A stretch of 64,000 nucleotides of DNA from NCBI RefSeq assembly GCF_000382705.1, contig NZ_ARQE01000001.1:105551-169550 (forward strand). The letters are read 5' to 3'. Below, piece after piece: positions 53,768 to 62,736 of this stretch (position 1 is the first letter of the stretch; each line of letters opens with the position of its first letter). The position numbers and the translations under genes are program-made. The notes below the pieces were generated by a model, which was not told where the DNA came from, did no database searches, and was given only the letters and a program-made list of their open reading frames with translations. This stretch comes from Aureimonas ureilytica DSM 18598 = NBRC 106430. Its GTDB lineage: Bacteria > Pseudomonadota > Alphaproteobacteria > Rhizobiales > Rhizobiaceae.

Positions 53768-53890
53768 TCCGGGAGCGCGACCGAGGTCCGCTGTCTCAAA
53801 ACTCCTCTTCTGGCCTGTCATGGGCCAGACAGGGCAACGCCCCGTATCCGTCCCCTGCCCCTTGCTGCCGGGACAAGACGCGCGGGGCGA

Positions 53891-55069
53891 TCAGCGGGCG
53901 AGCGCCTCGCGCACCCAGTCGAGCCGCGCGGCCGGGACGAGGCCGTAATTGTAGAAATTGAGCCCGTCCGCGCCGGCTTCGCAGGCCACCTCGACGCGGG
54001 CCGCAAGATCGCCCGCGCCGGTCATTTCGGGATAGAACAGGCGATAGCCGATGCCGAGGAACCGGTCCGGGCCGACCAGCGCGCGGCCGAGCCGCGTGAG
54101 ATCGGAGACCGATTGCGGCGTGCGGTCGTAGGCGCACAGAAGCAGGCCGTCGAGAAGCCGGGCGGCTTCGGCCAGATCGACGCCGCCCGCCCAGGCTTCC
54201 GGCAGGTCGATCAGCACGATCTTCGTCGCCGGATCGGCGGCTTCCGCGATTTCGGCGAGAAGGCTGGTGACGGGCTCGGAGCGCCAGAGCAGGAATTCAT
54301 GAAGGGCCGGCCAGCGCCGGAAGGCCTCGACGCCGCGCTCGGCGAAGTCGGGAAGCTGCGTCTGCGGCACGGCTCGCTCGCAGGCCTCCGCGATGAAGCG
54401 CTGCACCACCCGCCGCGCGCCGACGCTGTCGACGCCCGCGCGCGAGGCGCGCACCTCGCAATGGCGGCAGAAGCAGACCGAAAGCAGGAATTCCTCTTCC
54501 GGCAGAAGCCCGACACCGTCCTTCTCGTGGTGATAGCCATGGGCGAAGCCCATGAAATTGGGGCTTTCCAGCTCCAGCCGGTCGGGCTGGTAGCCGCTCG
54601 TGATGTCGCGCACCAGCGTCGTGACATAGCGCCGGGCGGCCGGGCTCGACGGGCAGAGGGCGTAGAGGTTCGGATCGCCGAAGGCCGTGCGGGTGATCTC
54701 GCCGGGATGCAGCATGCCGAGCCGGGTGTTGTGGAGGCAGACCGTCCAGGCCGAGACGGCGGGGCCGCCCTGCTCGCGCGCGTCGCAAAGGGCGGCCAGC
54801 ATGTCGCCGCCCTCCTCCAGATTGCGCGCCACGAGCGGGCGGATCGGCGCGCCCTCCCAGAGCATCGGGTCCGGCCGGTAATAGACCGTCCCGTCCTCGG
54901 GAAAGTAGGCCTTTCGGCGTGGGCTGCGCGGCTGGAGAAAGCGCCCGGCGTGATAGGAGGTGGCAAGGCTCACCATGTCGAGCCCGGCGCGATCCGTCAC
55001 GTCCCGCAGGAAGGCCGGCAGACCAACATCCTGAATGTCCCACGGGTAGGTCCAGATCGAGCGCTGCAT
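53891..55069 (-). CDS. Uncharacterised protein, possibly a glycosidase-like TIM barrel
   Basis: The 392-residue protein has no signal peptide. Segments such as DRAGLDMVSLATSYHAGRFLQP, the RLELESPNFMGFAHGYHHEK region, CFCRHCEVRAS (paired Cys), IVLIDLPEAWAGGVD and GADGLNFYNYGLVPA are reminiscent of sugar-active TIM-barrel proteins, but I do not recognise the family with confidence. It is the last gene of the sugar-type ABC operon, 14 bp after the D-threonine-aldolase-like gene, so it probably acts on the same compound. Confidence 0.6.
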   Translation of the reverse strand: MQRSIWTYPWDIQDVGLPAFLRDVTDRAGLDMVSLATSYHAGRFLQPRSPRRKAYFPEDGTVYYRPDPMLWEGAPIRPLVARNLEEGGDMLAALCDAREQGGPAVSAWTVCLHNTRLGMLHPGEITRTAFGDPNLYALCPSSPAARRYVTTLVRDITSGYQPDRLELESPNFMGFAHGYHHEKDGVGLLPEEEFLLSVCFCRHCEVRASRAGVDSVGARRVVQRFIAEACERAVPQTQLPDFAERGVEAFRRWPALHEFLLWRSEPVTSLLAEIAEAADPATKIVLIDLPEAWAGGVDLAEAARLLDGLLLCAYDRTPQSVSDLTRLGRALVGPDRFLGIGYRLFYPEMTGAGDLAARVEVACEAGADGLNFYNYGLVPAARLDWVREALAR

Positions 55070-55083
55070 GATGGCCTCTCTTC

Positions 55084-56394
55084 TCAGCCGAAGCGCAGCG
55101 CGAGAGCGCCCGCGACCCCTCCGTCCTCGCCGAGTTCATAGAGAAGAGCGTGGCGGTCGAGGCAAGTGCAGGGATGCGACAGGCCGAAGGCGATGACGTC
55201 GCCCGGGCGGATGTCGCTGCCTGCGCCCAAAGCCACGAAGGCGTGCTGGTCGTTCAGCCTGACAACGCTCGCGTCCTGTGCGCCGGAAATCGCCGCGCCG
55301 TCCCGATAGGCTTGCAAGGGGATGGGCAGGCCCTGGTCGATCGCGACATCGCGCAAGCCCATGCCGCAGATGGCAAGGCCGGGCTCGGGGACCGAGAGAA
55401 CCTCGGCCCAGACGCGCAAGGCCGGCTTGAAGCCCTCGGAGGCCGAGACCGCCTCGCCGCCGACCACGAGCCCGCGCCGCTCGTCTAGCGCCGCCATGCC
55501 GCGCTCGTAGATGCCGTGATCATGGAAGAAGATCGCGCCGCTGCGCAGGATGAGCCGCGTCGCCTTGTCCTCCGCCAGAACGTCGCGAAGGCCCGCCATC
55601 ACGAGATCGAAGAAGACCGAACCGCCCGCCGTCAGGATCAAGGGGCGCTCCGGCCCCACCGCCCGGCGCAGGCTGCGATGAAAGGCTGCGGTCGCCACTA
55701 TGAGCGCGTCGATGCGCGCGCGCGTTTCGCCCGCGTCAGGGGTCGCCGCCGCGCCCTCGTAAGCGCCGGTCCCGGTGACGCGAAGGCGGGGCGTCTCGGC
55801 TTCGAGCGCGGCGCGCAGCACCGCTTCGGCTGCCTCCGCCGTGCGCAGGCCCGCGCGCCCGAGGCCGAGTTCCACGAGGAGGCCGAGAGCCGGCAGATCG
55901 TCCCGCTCCCCCCAGGCGGCGGCGTAATGCGCGACGAGATCCGCCGAATCCACGAAGACATGGATTTCGGCGTCCGGGTGGCCTGCCAGCAGCGCGGCGA
56001 GACGCCGGGCGGCGGCCGCGCCGCCGATCTCGTTGGCGAGGATCAGGCGCTTCAGGCCCGCCTTCAGCATCACCGAGGCCTGCCGGATGTCGGCGACGGT
56101 CGTGCCCCAGGCTCCTGCCTCCACCAAGCGGTGAGCCAAGTCCGGCGACATGGGCGTCTTGGCATGGGGCGCGATCGCAGCGCCGGCCTCGGTGACGGCG
56201 CGCATCATCAGCGCGGCGTTGGAGGCGAAGGCCGCGCGGTCGAGCGAAATCAGCGGCAGCGCCATCGCGCCATCCTGCGGACGCCAGCCCTGCGCGCCGA
56301 TCTCCGATAGCGGCAGGGGCGCATGGCCGGGCGGGAAGCCGCGCATACGATCGTCGACGGTCAGGTCCGTGTCGAAGGGCAGAAGCTGGCTCAT
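55084..56394 (-). CDS. D-threonine aldolase/D-serine dehydratase-like PLP enzyme
   Basis: The 436-residue protein has an alanine-racemase-type N-terminal barrel with the PLP lysine in IAPHAKTPMSP and a C-terminal domain with the metal-site signature LNDQHAFV ... LSHPCTCLDRH. The His-x-Cys there is the zinc site of eukaryotic-type D-serine dehydratases. Substrates in this family are D-3-hydroxy-amino acids. The coding start overlaps the amidohydrolase stop (ATGA). Confidence 0.85.
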   Translation of the reverse strand: MSQLLPFDTDLTVDDRMRGFPPGHAPLPLSEIGAQGWRPQDGAMALPLISLDRAAFASNAALMMRAVTEAGAAIAPHAKTPMSPDLAHRLVEAGAWGTTVADIRQASVMLKAGLKRLILANEIGGAAAARRLAALLAGHPDAEIHVFVDSADLVAHYAAAWGERDDLPALGLLVELGLGRAGLRTAEAAEAVLRAALEAETPRLRVTGTGAYEGAAATPDAGETRARIDALIVATAAFHRSLRRAVGPERPLILTAGGSVFFDLVMAGLRDVLAEDKATRLILRSGAIFFHDHGIYERGMAALDERRGLVVGGEAVSASEGFKPALRVWAEVLSVPEPGLAICGMGLRDVAIDQGLPIPLQAYRDGAAISGAQDASVVRLNDQHAFVALGAGSDIRPGDVIAFGLSHPCTCLDRHALLYELGEDGGVAGALALRFG

Positions 56395-57335
56395 GCGGAA
56401 GTCCTGTCAGAGAAGGCCGAGCGGTCGAGGCCCAGCCGGTAGGTCCGGTTCGCGGTGTCGAAGAAAAGCGCGGCCTGTTCGCCGATCGTCAGATCGGCGG
56501 CGATGGTGCGGAAGGCCTCGTAGATCGCGTCGAACGAGGCATGGAGGCCGGTCACGGGAAAGTCGCTGGCGAACATGGCGCGCTCCGGCCCGAAACAGTC
56601 GATCCCATGGCGGATCACCGCGCGCAGGCTCTCCAGCGTCCAATCGGGATCGTAGGCGACGGGGTCGGAGAGCTTCAGGCGCAGGTTCGGGGCGCGGGCC
56701 AGTTCCCGCAGGCCATCGGCCCAAAGCCGCATTCCCTCCGCGCTGCGATCGGCCGGGCTGCCGCAATGGTTGAGGACGAAGAGCGTGTCGGGGAAGTCCG
56801 CGACGAGGCGCTGCGCCTCCGCCATCTGCGGGGGATAGAGCATGAGATCGAAACTCAGGCTGAGACGGGTCGCCGCCCGGAGCCCCCGCCGCCAATCGGG
56901 ATCGCTCATCAGGCCGGGGCGCGGGGCGAAGGCTTTGGCGGGGTCGGCGTCCCAACTCACGATGTCCCGAATGCCCGCAACGCGCGGGCGCGCGGCTTCC
57001 GCCTCCAGACGGGCCTCGGCGTCAGGATGGGCGAGCGGCACGCGGGCGACGAGGCGACGGGCGATGCGATGGTCGGCCTGCCCCTCCAGCCAGAGCGTTT
57101 CACCGAGCGGATCGTCGTCCCGCCAGCCCGCTTCGACATGGACGGTCGCGACGACGTTCTGCCTGTCGGAGTCCCTCAGATAGTCTGAGGGCAGATAGTC
57201 GCGCCGGATCGGGTCGATCGAGCCGTAGACCATGTCCTCGCCCTCAGGCCGCGCGTCCAACCAGGGATGGCGCTTTAGCTGGAGGTCCCAGAGATGGTGA
57301 TGCGGGTCGATGAGAGGCCCGGCATAGCGGCTCAT
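56391..57335 (-). CDS. Amidohydrolase-2 family hydrolase (lactonase-like)
   Basis: The 314-residue protein has the metal-binding N-terminal HxH (IDPHHHLWDL), the FVLNHCGSPA segment and a late Asp in MFASDFPVTGLHAS, all typical of PF04909. Members near sugar transporters include L-fuconolactonase and L-rhamnono-lactonase. The sugar-type ABC cassette upstream makes a sugar lactone a reasonable substrate. The start overlaps the stop of the permease gene. Confidence 0.88.
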   Translation of the reverse strand: MSRYAGPLIDPHHHLWDLQLKRHPWLDARPEGEDMVYGSIDPIRRDYLPSDYLRDSDRQNVVATVHVEAGWRDDDPLGETLWLEGQADHRIARRLVARVPLAHPDAEARLEAEAARPRVAGIRDIVSWDADPAKAFAPRPGLMSDPDWRRGLRAATRLSLSFDLMLYPPQMAEAQRLVADFPDTLFVLNHCGSPADRSAEGMRLWADGLRELARAPNLRLKLSDPVAYDPDWTLESLRAVIRHGIDCFGPERAMFASDFPVTGLHASFDAIYEAFRTIAADLTIGEQAALFFDTANRTYRLGLDRSAFSDRTSA

Positions 57336-58282
57336 CGGCGCGCCTCGCGCCCGGAAATCAAGAGCAGCGCCAGGATCAGCGAGCCGAACATGATGGAGCG
57401 CCAGCCGGGCGAGGCGTTGACGACGGTGATCAGCGCCGTGGTCGTCACCAGAAGAATCGCGCCGGGGATCGTGCCGGCATAGGTGCCGCGCCCGCCCAGG
57501 ATCGACGTGCCGCCGAGCACCACGGCGGCGATGGAGGTGAGGAGATAGGGCTCGCCGATGCCGGCATAGCCCTGCCGGTTCATGCCGAGCAGCAGGATGC
57601 CGGCGAGCCCCGAGAAGAAGCCCGACGCGGCATAAAGCCGAAGGCTGGCGCGCTCGACGCCGAGGCCCGTGAGCTTGGCGGCGAGCGGATTGGCCCCGAT
57701 CGCCAGAAGCCGCGCGCCGAAGGGCGTGCGATGGATCACGAGAAGGATCGCGGCCGAGACGATCACCCAGAGGATGACGCCCGCCGGCAGGCCGAGGGGG
57801 CGCGCCGAGCCGAGCCAGATCACCGCCGGGTTCGAGACCGAGACCGCGCTGCCGCCGGCCACGATGATCAGCAGCCCCTGAAGGAAGGTCGTCATGGCGA
57901 GCGTCATGATGATGGGCGGCACGCGTAAGTAAGCCGCGCCCGCGCCGTTGAGGAAGCCGATGCCGGTCGCGAGCCCCAAGGTAGCGACGAGGCCGACGAG
58001 CCCGGTCGGGTCGGCGGCGGGCGAAAGCAGCGGCAGGAGGATGGCCGAGACGGTGATGATAGCGCCGACCGACAGGTCGATGCCGCCCGCGATCACCACC
58101 AGCGTCTGCCCGGCGGCGGCGATGCCGATCACGGCGCTGAGTTCGAGAAGATAGCGAAGATGCCCCCAGCTTCCAAAGCCCCGGAGCGTCAGGCCCGCAC
58201 CAATCCAGACAAGGGCGACGAGCGCGAAGGTGAGGAGCCAGGGCTGAGCGATCAGGCGCGGCAGGCGGCGGGAGGAGGTCAT
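57332..58282 (-). CDS. Ribose-type ABC permease (RbsC family), second
   Basis: The 316-residue protein has about 8-10 membrane segments and the family motif AAGQTLVVIAGGIDLSVGAII, the IGANPLAAKLTGLGVERASLR loop and VVLGGTSILGGRGTYAGTIPG. It overlaps the preceding permease gene and the next gene by 4 bp each. Two different RbsC-type permeases imply a heterodimeric channel. Confidence 0.9.
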   Translation of the reverse strand: MTSSRRLPRLIAQPWLLTFALVALVWIGAGLTLRGFGSWGHLRYLLELSAVIGIAAAGQTLVVIAGGIDLSVGAIITVSAILLPLLSPAADPTGLVGLVATLGLATGIGFLNGAGAAYLRVPPIIMTLAMTTFLQGLLIIVAGGSAVSVSNPAVIWLGSARPLGLPAGVILWVIVSAAILLVIHRTPFGARLLAIGANPLAAKLTGLGVERASLRLYAASGFFSGLAGILLLGMNRQGYAGIGEPYLLTSIAAVVLGGTSILGGRGTYAGTIPGAILLVTTTALITVVNASPGWRSIMFGSLILALLLISGREARR

Positions 58283-59229
58283 GCGGCGCGCCTCCAGGCG
58301 AGGAACTCGGGAACCGCGACGGCCCCGACGATGATGAGCCCCTGCGCCACATATTGCGCGACGGGCGGAAAGCCGAGAAAGAACATGACGTTGATCATCA
58401 CCGTGAGCAGCAGGCTGCCGGCGAGCGCGCCGCGCATCGTGCCGCGCCCGCCCAAGAACCCGACGCCGCCGAGCACTGCGCCCGCGATGGAATTCAGCGT
58501 CATCGGCGTGCCGATCACCGGATCGCCCGAGCCCGTCTGCGCGGCGACGAAGAGGCCGGCGAGTGCGGTGAGAAGGCCCGACAGGGCGAAGGCCGCGATG
58601 CGCACCCGCTCCACCGGCACGCCGGAGCGGTAGGCGCCGAGCGGATTGTCGCCCGCCGCATAAAGGCCGAGGCCGAGAGGCGTCGCCATAAAGAGCTTCC
58701 AGCCGGCGACGACGACGAGCAAAATGACGAAGGCGGTCGGCTGGTGGCCGGCCAAGGCGTCGGAGAACCAGGCGGGAATGAAGCCGCCGGGGCGCGGCAG
58801 GACGAGAAGCGCGACGCCGCCGACGATGAAGGAGCCGGCCAGCGTCACGATGATCGCGGGCAGGCGGAACAGGGCGACGATGGCCCCGAACAGGCCGCCG
58901 ACGCCGAGCCCGACCAAGGCCACGGCGAGGATCGCCCCGAAGGCCCCGAGCGGGCCGGCCATCGTGGTCGCGGCGATGACGGCCCCGAGACTCACCAGCG
59001 GCCCGATGGCGAGCGAGATGCCGCCATTCAGCATCAGCAGCGCCTGCGCCATGGTGACGAGGGCGAGCGGCAGCCAGTTCTGCGTGAACTTGGAAAAGCC
59101 GGACAGGCCGAGAACGCCGGGAAAGAGCCAGATGTAAACGAGCAGAAGCGCGGCGACGAGCAAGTAGAGTCCGCCGAGGCCCCGATTGCGGCCGCGCTGC
59201 ACGGCGCGATAGAGCGAGGGGCTGGCCAT
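58279..59229 (-). CDS. Ribose-type ABC permease (RbsC family), first
   Basis: The 316-residue protein has the same fold as its neighbour: ALLMLNGGISLAIGPLVSLGAV, the GDNPLGAYRSGVPVERVRIAA loop and AVLGGVGFLGGRGTMRGALAG. Its start overlaps the ATPase stop by one base. The two permeases are only moderately alike, so they are an old pair and not a recent duplication. Confidence 0.9.
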   Translation of the reverse strand: MASPSLYRAVQRGRNRGLGGLYLLVAALLLVYIWLFPGVLGLSGFSKFTQNWLPLALVTMAQALLMLNGGISLAIGPLVSLGAVIAATTMAGPLGAFGAILAVALVGLGVGGLFGAIVALFRLPAIIVTLAGSFIVGGVALLVLPRPGGFIPAWFSDALAGHQPTAFVILLVVVAGWKLFMATPLGLGLYAAGDNPLGAYRSGVPVERVRIAAFALSGLLTALAGLFVAAQTGSGDPVIGTPMTLNSIAGAVLGGVGFLGGRGTMRGALAGSLLLTVMINVMFFLGFPPVAQYVAQGLIIVGAVAVPEFLAWRRAA

Positions 59230-60746
59230 CAGGCGGCTTCCTTTCCGGCTAGCCCCAAGGCCGCGCCGACGATCGCCTCTTCACTGATCGCCCCGCGTTG
59301 GAGCGTGGCGGCGACGCGCCCTTCGCGGAAGACGAAGACGCGGTCTGCGAGGTGGACGAGTTCGGGCGTGTCGGAGGAGAGAAGCACGACCAGCGTTCCG
59401 CCAGCCGCGAGGTCTCGCAGCATCCGGTAGATTTCGCGCTTGGTGTCGAGATCGACGCCGCGCGTCGGGTCGTTCAGGAGGAGGATCGAGGGCTGCAGCG
59501 GCAGCCATTTGGCGAGCGCCACCTTCTGCTGATTGCCGCCCGACAGCGCCTGAACGGGCCGCGCCGGGTCGCCCTTGATGCCCAAGCGCCGGGCGAGCTC
59601 CGCCACGAGGCCGCTCTCGGCCGCCCGGTCTCGCAGCCCGGAGCGGGCGAGACGCGGGATGGAGGGTAGCGTCAGATTGGTGGCGATGGAATGGGCGAGC
59701 ACGAGGCTTTCGCGCTTGCGGTCGGCCGGAACATAGGCAAGGCCCAGCCGGTTCGCGGCCTCGACGCTGCCGGGCAGCGCGGTGCCGCCCGCCAGCGACA
59801 CGGCGCTCGCCCTAGCCGGGATCGCGCCATAGAGCCCTTGCAGGAAGTCCTCCTGCCCCTGCCCCACAAGGCCGCCGATGCCGACGACTTCGCCGCGCCG
59901 TCCCTCGAAATCGACCTCCCGCGCTGATCCCGCCGAGAAGCCTTCGAGCCGGATCAGCACCTCGCCGGGCGAGGGCTCCCACGCCGGGAAGAGATGTTCG
60001 GCCTCACGCCCGACCATGAGCTTCACCAGTTCGTCCGGCGCGACGCCCCGGAGCGAGCGGTCGGCCGTCACCACGCCGTCCTTGAGGATGGTGACATGCG
60101 AGCAAAGCGCCATGATCTCGTTGAGGCGGTGCGAGATATAAAGAAGCGCCAGCCCTTCGCCCGCGAGGCGCAGGACGAGATCGGCGAGGATGCCGGCCTC
60201 GTGCGCGGAAAGCGAGGAGGTCGGCTCGTCGAGGATCAGAACGCGGGGCCGGCGGAACAGCGCCTTGGCGATCTCCACCATCTGCCGCCGTCCGAGCGGC
60301 AGCGCGCCGACCGGCGTCTCGGGCGGTTCGTCGATGCCGACCATCCGGCAGACGCGCTCGACGCCTTCCCGCAGCGCGCGATAGTCCACGAGGCCGAAGC
60401 GCCGGGGATAGGCGCCGAGGCCGATATTCTCGGCGATCGAGAGTTCCGCCGTCAGGCTCAGCTCCTGCTGGACCACGGCGATGCCGGCCTTGCGCGCCGC
60501 GCCGGGCGAGAAACCCGAGACGGGCCGCCCGTCCAGCACGATCTCGCCCCCATCCGGCGCGAGCGCGCCGGACAGGAGATTGATGAGGGTCGATTTCCCC
60601 GCGCCGTTTTCGCCGAGCAGCGCGTGGACGCGGCCGGGCCGAAGGGCGATGTCGACGCCCTTCAGCACGGGGTTGCCTAAGAAGCCGCGATGAACGCCCC
60701 GCGCCGCGAGCAGCGCCGGGCCGCCGTGATCCTGTTGTTCGTCCAT
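59229..60746 (-). CDS. Ribose-type ABC ATP-binding protein (RbsA-like, two ATPase domains)
   Basis: The 505-residue protein has two ATPase modules. The first has Walker A GENGAGKST, the Q-loop VVQQELSLTAEL, the degenerate signature LPLGRRQMVEIAKAL and Walker B ILDEPTSSLS. The second has a substituted Walker A region (GIGGLVGQGQEDFL), signature ALSGGNQQKVALAKW and LLNDPTRGVDLDTK. The second module with altered P-loop is normal for this family. It lies 27 bp after the binding-protein gene. Confidence 0.92.
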   Translation of the reverse strand: MDEQQDHGGPALLAARGVHRGFLGNPVLKGVDIALRPGRVHALLGENGAGKSTLINLLSGALAPDGGEIVLDGRPVSGFSPGAARKAGIAVVQQELSLTAELSIAENIGLGAYPRRFGLVDYRALREGVERVCRMVGIDEPPETPVGALPLGRRQMVEIAKALFRRPRVLILDEPTSSLSAHEAGILADLVLRLAGEGLALLYISHRLNEIMALCSHVTILKDGVVTADRSLRGVAPDELVKLMVGREAEHLFPAWEPSPGEVLIRLEGFSAGSAREVDFEGRRGEVVGIGGLVGQGQEDFLQGLYGAIPARASAVSLAGGTALPGSVEAANRLGLAYVPADRKRESLVLAHSIATNLTLPSIPRLARSGLRDRAAESGLVAELARRLGIKGDPARPVQALSGGNQQKVALAKWLPLQPSILLLNDPTRGVDLDTKREIYRMLRDLAAGGTLVVLLSSDTPELVHLADRVFVFREGRVAATLQRGAISEEAIVGAALGLAGKEAA

Positions 60747-60773
60747 CGCGCGCCTCCCCGCTTCGCTTGGGTC

Positions 60774-61838
60774 TTACTGCGCCAGGAGCTTGTCGAAGAG
60801 CGCCTTGTCATAGGCCGAGTAGATATAGCCGTCGGCGGGGAACTCGCTGGCGCGGGCGAGATAGGTGTCGATGGTGGAATCGTCGATCACCGGCAGCGGC
60901 ACCTTGACGAAGGCCGGCACGGGCTTGCCGTCCAGCGCCTGAACCGCCGTGTAGACGGCGAGCGCGCCGAGCCAGTTGGGCTGCATGGTGGCCCAGCCCT
61001 TGATGCCCTTTTCCTTCCAGAGTTCGAGGAACTGGCGGGCGTTCTCGCCGGTCGTCGGCACGGGCTCGCGGCCCTGCCGGTCGAAGGCCAGAAGCGCGCC
61101 CGCCGACAGCGCGCCGCCGAGTGAGAGAACGCCGTCGATCTCCGGGTTGGCGAAGAGAAGGCTCGTCATCGCCTCCTGCGCCGGGGCGACGTTGTATTCG
61201 GTGTTGGTCTCGGTGATGACCTCCAGCCCCTTGTTGGCGTCGAGCACGGGCTGCGCGCCCTTGCGGCGATCATCGCTGACCGAGACGCCCGCCGGGCCGT
61301 TCATGATGATGATCTTCCCCTTGCCGCCGAGCTGATCCACCATCCATTGCGCGGCCTTGGAGCCCCATTCGTTGGAATCGGTGTTGATCTTGGCGGTCAC
61401 CTTGTCGGTATCGACGAGGCTGTCGAAGTTCACCACCGCGATGCCCTTGTCGCAGGCGTCCGAGATCACGCGATCGAGCGCGGTGGAGGAGCCGGCGATC
61501 ACGACGATCGCGTCCACATTAGCGTCGATCATGGACTGGATCTGCTGGATCTGCGTCTGCGCGTTGCCCTGCGCGTCCGTCACCATCAGGTCCTTGACGC
61601 GCCCGTCCTTCTTCAGCGCCTCGACCTCGGTCGTGATCGTGCCTTCGGTCTGCTTCATCCAGGTCGGCACGGAATAGATGTTCGCCCAGCCCACCGTATA
61701 GGGCGCCTTGCGGTCGCCCTTGATGCAGTTGGCGGCGGCCTCTGCTCCGCCGGCCCCGAGGAGCGTTGCGGAGAGGCCGAGACATGCGGCCGCGGCGCTG
61801 AGGGCGAGGCGGCGGGAAATCGGGGATGGCACTGTCAT
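60774..61838 (-). CDS. Sugar ABC substrate-binding protein (RbsB type)
   Basis: The 354-residue protein has a signal peptide (MTVPSPISRRLALSAAAACL ... AEA-AANC) and a type-I sugar-binding fold: the IQQIQSMIDANVDAIVVIAGSS segment, GIAVVNFDSLVDTDKVTAKINTD and GKIIIMNGPAGVSVSDDRRKG. First gene of the seven-gene minus-strand operon. It has two LacI-type palindromes in its promoter region. Confidence 0.92.
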   Translation of the reverse strand: MTVPSPISRRLALSAAAACLGLSATLLGAGGAEAAANCIKGDRKAPYTVGWANIYSVPTWMKQTEGTITTEVEALKKDGRVKDLMVTDAQGNAQTQIQQIQSMIDANVDAIVVIAGSSTALDRVISDACDKGIAVVNFDSLVDTDKVTAKINTDSNEWGSKAAQWMVDQLGGKGKIIIMNGPAGVSVSDDRRKGAQPVLDANKGLEVITETNTEYNVAPAQEAMTSLLFANPEIDGVLSLGGALSAGALLAFDRQGREPVPTTGENARQFLELWKEKGIKGWATMQPNWLGALAVYTAVQALDGKPVPAFVKVPLPVIDDSTIDTYLARASEFPADGYIYSAYDKALFDKLLAQ

Positions 61839-61883
61839 GAACGTCTCCACGGGGTCGTGATGAGGTTTGCACGAGAAGCTGCT

Positions 61884-61926
61884 TGACAACGTTATCATCG
61901 TGCGGCCAGCTATGACAACGTTGTCA
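61884..61926. promoter_or_regulatory. Two LacI-type operators upstream of the sugar ABC operon
   Basis: TGACAACGTTATCA (61884-61897) and the perfect palindrome TGACAACGTTGTCA (61913-61926) lie 46-88 bp upstream of the binding-protein start, with their centres 29 bp apart. Central-CG palindromes of this form are characteristic of LacI-family regulators. No LacI gene is adjacent; the only one in the window is at 4770, whose own site differs. Confidence 0.7.
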
Positions 61927-61950
61927 CGATGAAAAAATCATCCCGCCTCT

Positions 61951-61968
61951 TTTCTGGTCAAACGACCG
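61951..61968. promoter_or_regulatory. Possible GntR half-site near divergent amino-acid transporter
   Basis: TTCTGGTCAAACGACC contains TGGTCAAACGA, similar to the right half of the orphan site at 40068 (TTTGGTCAAACG). It lies 89-106 bp before the permease gene at 62057. The similarity is one-sided, so this is a weak call. Confidence 0.3.
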
Positions 61969-62056
61969 GATCGGCGAGGCCGTGCCCACCCTCGATCCCG
62001 TCCCGCCTCCGTGCGGGACCGGGGCCTGTCCCCTCGCCCGCTCGCCCCGAAAGCCC

Positions 62057-62725
62057 ATGAATCGACTGAATTTTTCCCAGCTTTGGCGCTATGACGACGT
62101 GCTCTGGCACGGCGTTCTCGTCACGCTTCTCCTGACCCTGATCGCGACCCTGGTCGGGCTCCTCATCGGCGCGGCCTGCGCCAGCGCGGCCCAAAGCCGC
62201 TTTGCGCCGCTGCGCTTTCTCGTGCGCGCCTATGTCGAGATCATCCGCAACACGCCGACGCTGATCCAGATTTTCCTGATCTTCTTCGTCCTGCCCTTTG
62301 CCGGGCTGCGCCTCCCGCCCGTCTATGCGGCGGCCACCGCGCTCTCGATCTATTTCGGCGCGCACGCCACCGAAATCCTGCGCTCGGGGCTCGCCTCCAT
62401 CCCGCGCAGCCAGCTGGAAGCTGGCCAGTGCCTGGGGCTGACGCGCTGGGAGGTGTTTCGCCATGTCATCCTGCCGCCGGCGCTGCGCAACGTCTTTCCC
62501 TCGCTGACCAGCCAGATCGTGCTTCTGTTTCTGGGCACCTCGCTCGCCTCGCAGGTCTCGGCCGAGGAGCTGTTCCACGCCGCCGGCTTCGTGGAAAGCC
62601 GGACCTATCGCTCCTTCGAGGTCTATGCGCTGGTCTGCGGGATCTACCTCGCGCTCGTCCTCCTCATGAAGGGCATGTTCTTCGCGGTGGAGCGTCTCGC
62701 CTTCCGCTGGCCGACCGGGCGCTGA
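62057..62725 (+). CDS. Polar amino-acid ABC permease, first
   Basis: The 222-residue HisM/GlnP-type permease has YVEIIRNTPTLIQIFLIFFVLPF and RSQLEAGQCLGLTRWEVFRHVILPPAL, including the EAA loop. The ATG at 62057 is used because it gives the usual short N-terminus. It begins a plus-strand operon divergent from the sugar ABC operon. Confidence 0.9.
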   Translation: MNRLNFSQLWRYDDVLWHGVLVTLLLTLIATLVGLLIGAACASAAQSRFAPLRFLVRAYVEIIRNTPTLIQIFLIFFVLPFAGLRLPPVYAAATALSIYFGAHATEILRSGLASIPRSQLEAGQCLGLTRWEVFRHVILPPALRNVFPSLTSQIVLLFLGTSLASQVSAEELFHAAGFVESRTYRSFEVYALVCGIYLALVLLMKGMFFAVERLAFRWPTGR

Positions 62726-62736
62726 GGAGAGACGCG

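Noticed and set aside
53810-53828. CTGGCC/GGCCAG hairpin as a strong terminator
   Set aside because: The stem is only 6 bp with no T-run. It is in a convergent gap where a terminator is expected, but the evidence is too weak for a separate feature.
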